This document shows, piece after piece, positions 45,165 to 54,210 of a DNA stretch of 64,000 nt. The notes beneath the pieces were generated by a model. That model was not told where the DNA came from. It searched no databases and saw only the letters and a list, made by a program, of their open reading frames with translations. Made by a program: the position numbers and the translations under genes. Origin of the DNA: CAYJHC01 sp964369465 (GTDB lineage Bacteria; Bacillota; Clostridia; Peptostreptococcales; Anaerovoracaceae); contig CAYJEX010000006.1 of the NCBI GenBank assembly GCA_964369465.1, positions 1 through 64,000 on the forward strand, read 5' to 3'. Each line of letters begins with the position of its first letter. The first letter of the stretch is position 1.

Positions 45165-45190
45165 TTTGTTATTCTCCTTTAATTTTATTT

Positions 45191-45238
45191 TAAATATGTT
45201 TATATATATTTATACGCTAAATTTTTTATGAGGGCTAA
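45191..45238 (-). repeat. conserved upstream motif copy 5 (before precursor 5)
   Basis: ATGTTTATATATATTTATACGCTAAAT, a T run, then ATGAGGGCTAAAG. This is the best match to the consensus of the set. Confidence 0.65.
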
Positions 45239-45257
45239 AGTTTTTAGTGAATTATTA

Positions 45258-46643
45258 TTAAATATTCATCTTAGAACGATTTGTATACCCTTCAATAGTT
45301 TCTTCTACCTTATGATAGTAGTTGTTCTCAAAAAACAAACATTTAGATATATCTCTACCAAATTTATCTCCTGTTAGAGCAAGACCTATAGCTCTACAAC
45401 CCCCTGTACAATATTCAAAATATTCACATTCAGCACATTTTGAATTATTTTTTTTAAGTGTTCCTATTGTAGTACATACTTCATTTAAATATTGTCCACT
45501 TTGTAATAATGGTTTTAACCCGGAATGGATTACATTGCCGAGTTTCCAACCATGCCCTATATAATATCCTGACATTTGATGACATGGATAAACTTCTCCA
45601 TCAGCAGCAACCGCTATCATTCCTCGGTTTCCCTGACAGACCGGAATAGAATCACGGTAAGCTCCTGTGCAACTTTTTGCTCTTAATGAATAACTTTTAC
45701 TGCGTGGAAATAATGTTAAAAATTGCCAAACATCAATTATCATATTAGCATCTAACTTTGAATACTCTTTTGAAAACTCAAGCATAGTGTCAAAATATTC
45801 AACTAAAGTCAAACAAGCATCCTTAGCATTTTGAGTCCAACGTGGAGCTTCCGTTGTGCGTATAATTCGCATTTCCTCAACACCTAAGCTATTCAAAAGT
45901 TTAGCTGTAGGAAGCATAGAATCCACGTTTAATCTATGTACATTAGTTTGAACTTTAACACGAAATCCCATTTCTTTGCATAATTTTATAGCATTAAGGG
46001 CAATTTCTTCAGCACCTTTTTTATTTCTTAACCAGTCGTGATGACCTACACCATCGAATGATATTTTCAAAAGCGGGTAACTTCCTAACTCTTTTAATTT
46101 AAGTAGAGCTTCTTTACTTATAAAATGTCCATTCGTATTAAGCTCTTCTACAAACATACCATTTTCATAAATAGCAGCTATAATATCAAAAAAGTTTTTG
46201 TGTAGCATAGGCTCGCCACCAGTTATAGTAAAGGCGTTGACACCACACTCTTTTGCCTCAAGCATTAATTTCATAGCATCTTCAAGCGACCATTCAGACA
46301 TTAAAGGTGAATTATCCGTAGCATTGAAACAATGCAAACAATTATAATTACATTTACCAGTAATCATCCAATTCATTTTGGGGAAATAACGATTATCACA
46401 GTTTTTGTGTTTTTGCCACTGCGTAAGAGATTTTTTCTCATTACACGCAGATATAAAACCTTTAGCTACAAAAGCTGAAACGAGTTCGTTTTCTTCAATA
46501 TCTGTATTTCCGTCGCACTTTAAAAGAAATTCAAATTCTTCTTTTTTAAGACCCTTTGCAATTTGAGAATTTTTAAAATAGTAAGCGTAAGGGACAAGCC
46601 ACCAAGAACGAAGTGCGATATGTTCGTTCAAAATATATTTCAT
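45258..46643 (-). CDS. radical SAM/SPASM peptide maturase
   Basis: A 461-residue radical SAM enzyme. An N-terminal domain of about 85 residues (LRSWWLVPYAYYF, then CDGNTDIEENELV) looks PqqD-like and could bind the leader. The radical SAM core starts at C98-X3-C102-X2-C105 (KCNYNCLHC), followed by ITGGEP, and the C-terminal SPASM region carries at least seven Cys (VCQG, YPCHQM, EVCTT, CAECEYFEYCTGGC). Enzymes of this type make thioethers or carbon crosslinks in peptides. Direct neighbours are five Cys-rich precursors, the probable substrates. Confidence 0.92.
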   Translation of the reverse strand: MKYILNEHIALRSWWLVPYAYYFKNSQIAKGLKKEEFEFLLKCDGNTDIEENELVSAFVAKGFISACNEKKSLTQWQKHKNCDNRYFPKMNWMITGKCNYNCLHCFNATDNSPLMSEWSLEDAMKLMLEAKECGVNAFTITGGEPMLHKNFFDIIAAIYENGMFVEELNTNGHFISKEALLKLKELGSYPLLKISFDGVGHHDWLRNKKGAEEIALNAIKLCKEMGFRVKVQTNVHRLNVDSMLPTAKLLNSLGVEEMRIIRTTEAPRWTQNAKDACLTLVEYFDTMLEFSKEYSKLDANMIIDVWQFLTLFPRSKSYSLRAKSCTGAYRDSIPVCQGNRGMIAVAADGEVYPCHQMSGYYIGHGWKLGNVIHSGLKPLLQSGQYLNEVCTTIGTLKKNNSKCAECEYFEYCTGGCRAIGLALTGDKFGRDISKCLFFENNYYHKVEETIEGYTNRSKMNI

Positions 46644-46680
46644 TTTATTTCTCTCCTTTAATTTGTAATATATTATTCAA

Positions 46681-46722
46681 AATTTGTTTATATATATTTA
46701 TACGATAAATTTAAAAAGAGGG
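46681..46722 (-). repeat. conserved upstream motif copy 6 (before the radical SAM gene)
   Basis: ATTTGTTTATATATATTTATACGATAAAT, then AAAAAGAGGGATATT. The enzyme gene therefore carries the same upstream signal as the precursor genes, so the motif is not just a by-product of precursor duplication. Confidence 0.6.
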
Positions 46723-46741
46723 ATATTATTTTTGGATATTA

Positions 46742-48940
46742 TTAACAAACATTACTTGGATTCTCAACTTGCTGTCTTTTCACGAGTTCCGCAAAATATC
46801 CTTTATTTTCAATAAGCTCATCGTAATTTCCATCTTCAATAATTTTGCCGCCATCAAGGACTATTATTCTATCACATTCTCTTATAGTTGATAGTCTATG
46901 TGCTATTACTATACGTGTGCATTTTAGTGAATTGAGCGAATCGGATATTTTCTTTTGAGTTATATTGTCGAGTGCTGATGTAGCTTCGTCAAATATTAAT
47001 ATTTTAGGCTTTGGTGCTACTGCTCGTGCTATCATAAGTCTTTGTCTTTGCCCACCAGAGACTCCTCCTGAACCTTCAGAAATTATTGTATGCATTCCCA
47101 TTGGCATTCGTCTTATATCTTCATCTATGCATGAAATCTCTGCCGCCTCCCAAGCATCATTTACAGTAAGCCACGGTGCTGATATTATGATATTTGAATA
47201 TATATCTCCCATAAATAGCTTACCACTTTGCATAACTGTGCCTATTCTTCGACGAAGTGATTTTAAATCTAAATTTTTCAAATCTTTACCGTCATAATAA
47301 ATAGAACCTTTTTGAGGAGTTTCAAAGCCTAATAGCAATCTTACTAAAGTAGATTTTCCACACCCAGTTTTTCCTACAATTGCAATATACTGCCCCGATT
47401 TTATTTTTAGTGATAAATCATTTACTACAAGTGGCATATTTTCAGAATACCTAAAGCTAACATTGTTTAGCTCTATACTACCACTAACATTTGGAACCAT
47501 TGTTTTTCCTTCTGAAATTTCAGGAACTGTTTCAAATATTGGTTTTACCATCTCTAAAACAGGTTTAATCCTAGCTGCCGTAAGTGTCATACCTGTAAGT
47601 GTTAAAAATGCACCCGATACCATACCATACGCAGAATTAAATGCATAGTAATCAGATACAGATACGCTACTTTCTATCGCCACTATATATAAAACTATAT
47701 TCCCAACAATTGTAATTGCCATAGTTGTAACAGAGCTTATTTTCAAAAACATTGGCATATTGTATTCAAGTCTTGCTTTTTGAGATAATAAATTTGCCCA
47801 ACGGGCAAAAACTCTTTTTTCTGCACCCGATAATTTTATTTTTTGTATACCTGATATAAGTGCATATGTCATACCACTCTCTTTTGCAGATAATTCCATT
47901 TGTTTTTTTGATATTTTCATTTGTATAAGAGTAACTGAAACTGTATTTAATAAAGTCAAAAATGTTATTATTAACGATGGAACTACAAGTACTGGTGCAA
48001 ATAAAAATATTTGACCAAGATATGCAAAAGAAAATATTACACTAAGACCACTTGTAAGTATCGTACTTACTAACATATTACTAAGCGAGCTTATTTGTGC
48101 TGTTCTACTCGACACTTCCCCCGAACTATATTTTTTAAAAAATTCTGCTGGCAAAGACATTACCCTCATCATTGTAGCTGCTTGTATATATATATTTAGT
48201 TTTGTGTTAATTCTTCCATCAATTAGAGTTTTTGCAGAACCAAATAACGTTGTCCCTATCGTTACACATATTAAAAATACTCCTGTTGAATATAACAAAC
48301 TATAACTTCCACTGTCTACAACTTCACCAAAAATCAGCTTGTTTATTATAGGTGTTAAAAGCCCTACCCCTGTAATAACTCCAGTTATTATAATCGTAGG
48401 AATTATATCTTGTAATGATATTATCCCCCAAATGTATTTTAGCAATGATAAAACATTCATTTTCTTTAAAGGAAACGGTTTATAAAATAAAATTGCCTCT
48501 TCTTCAAATAAATCTTCATTTTTTGAAGTTATCTTGATACTTTTATTACTTGCAGGATCTATATAACTATATCCTATCGTTCCAGTAGGTATGAATGCAA
48601 CTATAACACCGTCACTTTTCCTTGTGCCAATTAAAGGACCAAACGCATCATTATACCATTTCTTTGTCAAGTTCACTGTTCTTCTCATAATTCCATGTGG
48701 ACGTAAAAGATATTCCATATGTTCGTTCATATCTTTAATATTGTCTGGTACATCTTTACTTTTTGAATTATAAAATTTAAGGATAACATCTACTGCATTT
48801 TTTGTTATGATTTTATCATCATTTAAAGATGTGTATATTTTAGCCCCTAAAATAGAACCCGCTATATTTATAATCGAATCATTAAATACTTCATCATCAT
48901 TTATTTTTCGCTGTTTCACTTGTTCGTCGAACCAACTCAT
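46742..48940 (-). CDS. NHLM-type ABC exporter, second subunit
   Basis: A 732-residue protein. An N-terminal cytoplasmic region of about 160 residues precedes six transmembrane helices and a C-terminal ATPase with GKTGCGKST, SGGQRQRL, ILIFDEATSALD and the switch His in AHRLST. This matches the ABC2 component of NHLM-type export systems that accompany Nif11/NHLP precursors. It lacks a peptidase domain; the neighbouring exporter has one, so the two may form a heterodimer. AAGGAG before the ATG overlaps the previous gene's end. Confidence 0.88.
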   Translation of the reverse strand: MSWFDEQVKQRKINDDEVFNDSIINIAGSILGAKIYTSLNDDKIITKNAVDVILKFYNSKSKDVPDNIKDMNEHMEYLLRPHGIMRRTVNLTKKWYNDAFGPLIGTRKSDGVIVAFIPTGTIGYSYIDPASNKSIKITSKNEDLFEEEAILFYKPFPLKKMNVLSLLKYIWGIISLQDIIPTIIITGVITGVGLLTPIINKLIFGEVVDSGSYSLLYSTGVFLICVTIGTTLFGSAKTLIDGRINTKLNIYIQAATMMRVMSLPAEFFKKYSSGEVSSRTAQISSLSNMLVSTILTSGLSVIFSFAYLGQIFLFAPVLVVPSLIITFLTLLNTVSVTLIQMKISKKQMELSAKESGMTYALISGIQKIKLSGAEKRVFARWANLLSQKARLEYNMPMFLKISSVTTMAITIVGNIVLYIVAIESSVSVSDYYAFNSAYGMVSGAFLTLTGMTLTAARIKPVLEMVKPIFETVPEISEGKTMVPNVSGSIELNNVSFRYSENMPLVVNDLSLKIKSGQYIAIVGKTGCGKSTLVRLLLGFETPQKGSIYYDGKDLKNLDLKSLRRRIGTVMQSGKLFMGDIYSNIIISAPWLTVNDAWEAAEISCIDEDIRRMPMGMHTIISEGSGGVSGGQRQRLMIARAVAPKPKILIFDEATSALDNITQKKISDSLNSLKCTRIVIAHRLSTIRECDRIIVLDGGKIIEDGNYDELIENKGYFAELVKRQQVENPSNVC

Positions 48941-48952
48941 ATGTTTTACTCC

Positions 48953-51133
48953 TTATTCACTTGAAATTAGTTTTGTATACATTCCACCTTTAGCAAAAAG
49001 TTCTTCGTGAGTACCCCTCTCAACCACTTTGCCATAATCAAGAACGAGTATCTCATCACAATCACGTATGGTTGATAATCTATGTGCAACTACAATGCAA
49101 GTAATCCCTCTATCTTTTATTGATTGTACAACTTCAAACTCTGTTTTTGCATCAAGTGCCGATGTTGCCTCGTCCATTATTATTATTGTAGGGTCATTTG
49201 CAAGTACACGAGCAATTTCCATTCTTTGTCGCTGCCCACCCGAGAAGTCTTTTCCTCCCTCAGTCAGTTTGTACTCATAACCACCCTCACGCATCATAAT
49301 ATCTTCATGCAATTTGGCATCACGTGATGCCATTATAACTTCAAAATTTTCTATAGTATTATCCCACATTTTAATATTATTTGAAATTGTATCTTCAAAT
49401 AGTATTATATCTTGGTCTACTACTGCAAGAGATCCTGTAAATACTGTTCTGTCAATCTCATCTATTGATTTTCCATCAAATAATATTTCACCACTCCATG
49501 GTTTATAAAGTCCAGAAATTAGTTTTGTAATAGTTGATTTTCCACAACCTGAACTTCCAACAAGAGCTACCCTACTACCTGTTTTTAAAGTCAGATTGAA
49601 ATCTTCAATAAGTGGTTTTGCAAGCTTTGAATATCCAAAAGTTATATTTTTAAGTTCTAAATTACCTCTTAATTTGCTATATTCTGCATTATCATCAACA
49701 TCTGAATGATTAACGTCTGTCGGATATTTCATAACATCCTCAATACGTTCCATTTGAGTACGCATTTCTTGTATACTTTGACCTGCACTTATTAAACTTG
49801 TCGCTGGAGCCATAAATGAGCTTAAAAAACCTTGAAACGCCATTACCATACCAATTGTGAACTCTCCACTAATTACTAAATATACACCAACAATTAAAAC
49901 CAATGTGCTTGTCAAGGCCATTATCATAGATGGTATTATACCTATCATTTGATTTAATCTCGCAAATTTCACAGTTTGTGCATTAACACTTGCTTGATAG
50001 CCTGACCATCTTTCAAAGTATCCATTTTCCGCACCACTTGCTTTGATTGTTTCTATCATTTCAATACCGGATACAGTAGCACTTGAAAGCTTACCAGCAT
50101 CTCTCATTTGAACCCTTGTGATATTTATACGTTTTTTAGATATTATATTCGCAATAATTAAATTAATAACAATAGAAGAAATTCCTAAAGCAGTTAAAAG
50201 CAAACTGTATCTAATCATTATTACCAAATAGAATATCATCATAAAAGTATTTATGATAAGTGGTGTGAATATCGAAACAAGTGTGTTTGCAATTGATGCA
50301 TTTGTGCTTTGTCTTCCTTGAATATCTCCTGCCATACGTTGCGAAAAAAATTCCATAGGCATATGCAACACTTTCCACATAAAAGTAGTACTTCCTATAA
50401 TTGCTAATTTACCATTTATCCTAAGCGAATAAACTGTTTGTATATACGCAACTATTAATTGTAATACTCCAATACCACTAAGAGCTATAATAAATGGAAT
50501 GACCCAATCTGGATTAACTCCCGTGAGAAGTCTATCTAAAAATATTCTTGAAAACACTGGGGTGATTATTCCAAAAAAGGAAGAAATTATCGTTGTTAAA
50601 AATAAGAATGATATCGCCACAGATGCACCTGTAAGTCTTGATTTAGCAAATCCAAGCATTGATTTAGGTTTGCCTTCTGGTTTAAAGTCTTCGGTAGGTT
50701 CGAACATTAAACATATACCAGTAAAACTTTCATCAAAAGTACTCATAGGCACTGAATAATTTCCCTTTGCGGGGTCATTTATTAATGCTTTGTCCCCTTT
50801 AAAACCATTTAATACTACAAAGTGATTGAAATTCCAATGTATAATACAAGGGAAAACGGCTTGTTGTTTAAGTTGCTCCGGTTCTAAACGATATCCTTTT
50901 GCTTGAAGTCCATAATTTCTAGCAGCCATCAAGACATTCTTTGCGTTAGAACCATCACGCGATACCCCGCAATCAGCACGAATTTGTTCAAGAGGTATCC
51001 ATTTTCCATAATATGCAAGTATCATAGTTAATGAGGCGGCACCACACTCTAACGCCTCAAGTTGCATTACAACAGGAACTTTTTTTGTATAACCCTTTTT
51101 AACGGGTGAATTATTTTTTTTCTTAAACCCCAT
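48953..51133 (-). CDS. C39 peptidase/ABC exporter for double-glycine leaders
   Basis: A 726-residue fusion: an N-terminal C39 protease (C30 in EALECGAASLTMI, His in HWNFNHFVVLNG, Asp in INDPAKGNY), six transmembrane helices and an ATPase (GSSGCGKST, SGGQRQRM, IIMDEATSALD). It should cut after the GlyGly in the leader of each precursor and export the core. It is the NHLM ABC1 type. The motif set is complete, so it appears functional. Confidence 0.94.
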   Translation of the reverse strand: MGFKKKNNSPVKKGYTKKVPVVMQLEALECGAASLTMILAYYGKWIPLEQIRADCGVSRDGSNAKNVLMAARNYGLQAKGYRLEPEQLKQQAVFPCIIHWNFNHFVVLNGFKGDKALINDPAKGNYSVPMSTFDESFTGICLMFEPTEDFKPEGKPKSMLGFAKSRLTGASVAISFLFLTTIISSFFGIITPVFSRIFLDRLLTGVNPDWVIPFIIALSGIGVLQLIVAYIQTVYSLRINGKLAIIGSTTFMWKVLHMPMEFFSQRMAGDIQGRQSTNASIANTLVSIFTPLIINTFMMIFYLVIMIRYSLLLTALGISSIVINLIIANIISKKRINITRVQMRDAGKLSSATVSGIEMIETIKASGAENGYFERWSGYQASVNAQTVKFARLNQMIGIIPSMIMALTSTLVLIVGVYLVISGEFTIGMVMAFQGFLSSFMAPATSLISAGQSIQEMRTQMERIEDVMKYPTDVNHSDVDDNAEYSKLRGNLELKNITFGYSKLAKPLIEDFNLTLKTGSRVALVGSSGCGKSTITKLISGLYKPWSGEILFDGKSIDEIDRTVFTGSLAVVDQDIILFEDTISNNIKMWDNTIENFEVIMASRDAKLHEDIMMREGGYEYKLTEGGKDFSGGQRQRMEIARVLANDPTIIIMDEATSALDAKTEFEVVQSIKDRGITCIVVAHRLSTIRDCDEILVLDYGKVVERGTHEELFAKGGMYTKLISSE

Positions 51134-51143
51134 AATACTCCCC

Positions 51144-51617
51144 TTAGTTAGTGATAAAATATATCGGTGAAATACTTTCTGTTATTATATCAACCTCATA
51201 TACACCATCTGGAATTTTTGCATCTGTTGATATCGGATACACCCAATCCCCTAAAGACAACTCTCCAAGGTGTAAAAAATAAGTATCATATTCTTCGGTT
51301 ATTTCTACAGGTTGAGTTGCTACCTTAATTACTCTATAAGTATTGTCATTAATTTTTACTGGCATTCCCTCTTCTATACTCAAAACGTCGTCAGCATTAA
51401 CATAGCATATAAAATCATCATTTACTGTGGTTCCAACTGCCCTTATTGTAGTATCAATTTTCCCAAAAATCCCCCATATACCTGCGCCAATTAGTATAAT
51501 AATAATTGCACCTAGAATAATCCAAATCTTTGGGTTTGCTACTCTTATATATTCATTTAATTGTTCTGGCGAAGAAAGTTTGCTTACACTTTTTTCTCTA
51601 AAAACTTGTTTTGACAT
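51144..51617 (-). CDS. short HlyD-like secretion accessory protein
   Basis: A 157-residue protein with one transmembrane helix (about residues 30-52, WIILGAIIIILIGAGIWGIF) and a short external beta-rich domain with two lipoyl-like segments. It sits first in the exporter operon, where NHLM systems carry a HlyD-family adaptor, but it is much shorter than usual and shows no long coiled-coil hairpin. Gram-positive cells may need only such a reduced anchor. GGAG site before the ATG. Family assignment is by position and partial pattern. Confidence 0.7.
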   Translation of the reverse strand: MSKQVFREKSVSKLSSPEQLNEYIRVANPKIWIILGAIIIILIGAGIWGIFGKIDTTIRAVGTTVNDDFICYVNADDVLSIEEGMPVKINDNTYRVIKVATQPVEITEEYDTYFLHLGELSLGDWVYPISTDAKIPDGVYEVDIITESISPIYFITN

Positions 51618-52040
51618 TTTTTATACTCCATTTTTTTTATTATTTATTAAATTTGACTTTCTCGGAAATTAAGTGTTCAGTTATTGACCAAAACCATACA
51701 AGAAAGATTTAATATATGTGTTTTCGCTTTATTTTTATATGTTTTAAAGTCAATTTGTTATATATTCACTGATATTTTGCTTTAATTATGGCATTCACAT
51801 TTATTTTAACAAACATAACTGCACAATAAATGCACACTTTTTAGTCTTTTTCAAAAATTTATTCAAAAATTTTTTTCTATATCAAAAAACTTACTGTGTT
51901 ATATAAAAAAGTAAAAATCAACACAATCAAGGTTTGACTATAATTACATTGCAATATTTTTATTCCTATGATAAAATATGCATTACACTCGATTGTAAAT
52001 TTGATGATATTACAATAATAGAAACGGAGGCGTGGCCTTT
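51618..52040. promoter_or_regulatory. divergent control region of the RiPP export operon and two-component genes
   Basis: A 423-bp AT-rich gap without a gene. For the plus strand it has a strong promoter, TTGCAA (51949-51954), a 17-nt spacer and TAAAAT (51972-51977), about 60 bp ahead of the regulator gene. For the minus strand TTGACT (complement of 51748-51753) lies upstream of the HlyD-like gene, but I found no well-spaced -10; that promoter may need an activator. Confidence 0.65.
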
Positions 52041-52832
52041 ATGAATATAATTGCAACAGATGATGAATCCTTAGCACTAAAAAGCATAATTAGAGCAATA
52101 AATGCTGCACTTCCCGATGTTGTTCCGATGGAATTTACTAGAGCAAAAGACTGTCTTGCATATGCAGAAAAAAACTCCTGCGACATTGCATTTTTAGATA
52201 TAGAAATGCGTGATATGAACGGAATTGCTCTTGCTAAAAAATTAAAGAAACTTAATCCTCAAATCAATATTATTTTTGTCACAAGCTACATTGAATACCA
52301 AGGAGATGCACTTTCTCTATACGTCAGTGGCTATGTGCAAAAGCCCGCAACAAAAGAAAAGATAGAACGAGAACTTGATAATCTGCGTTTTCCTATCAAA
52401 CACCTTTCAGTTAAATTTCTAAAAGCGCAATGCTTTGGACATTTTGATGTGTTTGTAGGAGATGAGCCCTTAAAATTCAAATATCAAAAAACAAAAGAGT
52501 TGTTAGCTATATTAATAGATAGAAAGGGTGCTACTTTAACTTCCAATGAATTGATGTCTCTTTTATGGGAAGATGATTCTATTAATAAAAGTTCATATTA
52601 TCATAATTTACTACGAGATTTATCAATTTCTTTAGAAAAAGCAGGTCACACAGATGTGCTTGTCAAAAGGAGAGGAACCCTTGCTATTATTCCTGAAAAA
52701 ATCATCTGTGATTATTACGATTGGTCTAAGGGTGTTCCATATGCTTTAAATGCCTATACAGGAGAGTTTATGTCACAGTATAGTTGGGCAGAAAAAACCT
52801 TGGGCCGCATTGAAAGCTCCATTATCGAGTAA
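52041..52832 (+). CDS. response regulator with C-terminal BTAD-like domain
   Basis: A 263-residue regulator. The receiver domain (1-120) has acidic residues D7/D8, phospho-acceptor D53 (FLDIEM), Thr in FVTSYIE and Lys in VQKPAT. The C-terminal part has a winged-helix-like segment (KFKYQKTKELLAILIDRKGATLTSNELMSLLW) followed by helices like a SARP/BTAD domain. The start is the ATG at 52041, ten bases after GGAGG. The sensor kinase follows 15 bp later. It most likely controls the divergent RiPP operon. Confidence 0.85.
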   Translation: MNIIATDDESLALKSIIRAINAALPDVVPMEFTRAKDCLAYAEKNSCDIAFLDIEMRDMNGIALAKKLKKLNPQINIIFVTSYIEYQGDALSLYVSGYVQKPATKEKIERELDNLRFPIKHLSVKFLKAQCFGHFDVFVGDEPLKFKYQKTKELLAILIDRKGATLTSNELMSLLWEDDSINKSSYYHNLLRDLSISLEKAGHTDVLVKRRGTLAIIPEKIICDYYDWSKGVPYALNAYTGEFMSQYSWAEKTLGRIESSIIE

Positions 52833-52847
52833 AAAAAGAGGGATATT

Positions 52848-54107
52848 ATGGAAGTACAAGTTACATATCAATTGATTTTTTTGTTGTTTACTCTGCCACT
52901 GTTTATCAGTAATGTGCTTGATGGACGAAAAAAAGATACTGCAAATTTACTTATGAATAAAATTTTCATTTGTATTTTACTCAAAATCATCTTCACTATG
53001 GGCGCGTGGGCATTAGATGGACAAGTAGAGTTTGTCTTTTTAAACAAGATATTTTCTTTTGCAAAATTTGGCTTGTCTCTTCCTGCTTTTATCTTTTTTG
53101 TAAAGTATGTAGTCGAAATTGCCAATTCAGAAAGGGTTGAAATTAAAAAGATTTTGGTGTTTATGCAGTTTTTTTGCGGTATAATTATTGCAATAGATGT
53201 TCTTTCTATCTTTTTCCCACTTATCTTTGTATTTGTAGATGGTTTTTATGCAAGAGGACCTGCATATTATCCGTATCACCTGTTATTTTCAGTGCCTCTG
53301 CTTTGCTCAGCTATTGTTATTTATAAAAGCAAAGATGGCTTGAGTAAAGGACAATTTGGGATTATGCAAAGTTATTTAATTGCTCCGATTCTCGGATTAT
53401 CTCTTCAAATTGTGATTGAAATACCCTTTGATTTCATCAATCTGAGTGCGGCTTTGTCAATAGCAATTGTCTATGTGACGGTGCATTTAGACAGAGGTAG
53501 ACAACTTACCATTCAGGAAAAAGAACTGACCGATACAAAAGCATCACTGATGATTTCACAAATTCAACCACATTTTTTATACAATTCGCTCACTGCTATT
53601 TCTATGCTTTGTGATACTGATGCAAAAAAAGCGCAACGGGCAACCGATGAATTTTCAGATTATCTCAGAGGAAATTTAGAAGCATTAAGCCATAAAAAAG
53701 CTGTCCCGTTTTACAAGGAGTTAAACCATGTTAAAGCTTATCTCCACCTTGAAAAAATACGATTTGAGGAATATCTAAATGTGGTTTATAACATTGAGGA
53801 AGAAGATTTTTTTGTTCCTTCACTTAGTTTGCAACCTTTAGTTGAAAATGCAGTTAAGCATGGATTAAATAAAAAAGATGGTGGCGGTACAATTACAATT
53901 TCCACAAAAGAAACCGAGGGATTTTATCAAATTATAGTGACTGATGATGGAATAGGTTTTGAACCGAACGAAAGGCCTAATGATAATAAATTGCACATCG
54001 GTATTGATAATGTAAAATCAAGAATTAAAACTATGATAAATGGTAATGTTCAAATTAACAGTGAAAAAGGCAAAGGTACTACTGTTATTGTGAATATTCC
54101 TAAGTGA
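52848..54107 (+). CDS. LytS/AgrC-type sensor histidine kinase
   Basis: A 419-residue membrane kinase: six to seven transmembrane helices in the first 215 residues, then a dimerisation/phospho-acceptor segment SQIQPHFLYNSLTAI (His within QPHFLYN) and a GHKL ATPase domain with LVENAVKHG, TDDGIGF and KGKGTTVIVN. The layout is of the His_kinase (PF06580) class, often used to sense peptides. A GAGGG ribosome site precedes the ATG. Sensing of the mature peptide, giving autoinduction, is plausible but not shown. Confidence 0.88.
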   Translation: MEVQVTYQLIFLLFTLPLFISNVLDGRKKDTANLLMNKIFICILLKIIFTMGAWALDGQVEFVFLNKIFSFAKFGLSLPAFIFFVKYVVEIANSERVEIKKILVFMQFFCGIIIAIDVLSIFFPLIFVFVDGFYARGPAYYPYHLLFSVPLLCSAIVIYKSKDGLSKGQFGIMQSYLIAPILGLSLQIVIEIPFDFINLSAALSIAIVYVTVHLDRGRQLTIQEKELTDTKASLMISQIQPHFLYNSLTAISMLCDTDAKKAQRATDEFSDYLRGNLEALSHKKAVPFYKELNHVKAYLHLEKIRFEEYLNVVYNIEEEDFFVPSLSLQPLVENAVKHGLNKKDGGGTITISTKETEGFYQIIVTDDGIGFEPNERPNDNKLHIGIDNVKSRIKTMINGNVQINSEKGKGTTVIVNIPK

Positions 54108-54210
54108 TGTATTTTATTGCATCGATAAGACCACTAAATATTGACGAAAGTAGTAAAGAAGATAATGATTAAAAGATGACGAAAATGATAGATCAAAAAT
54201 AAAAATATAT

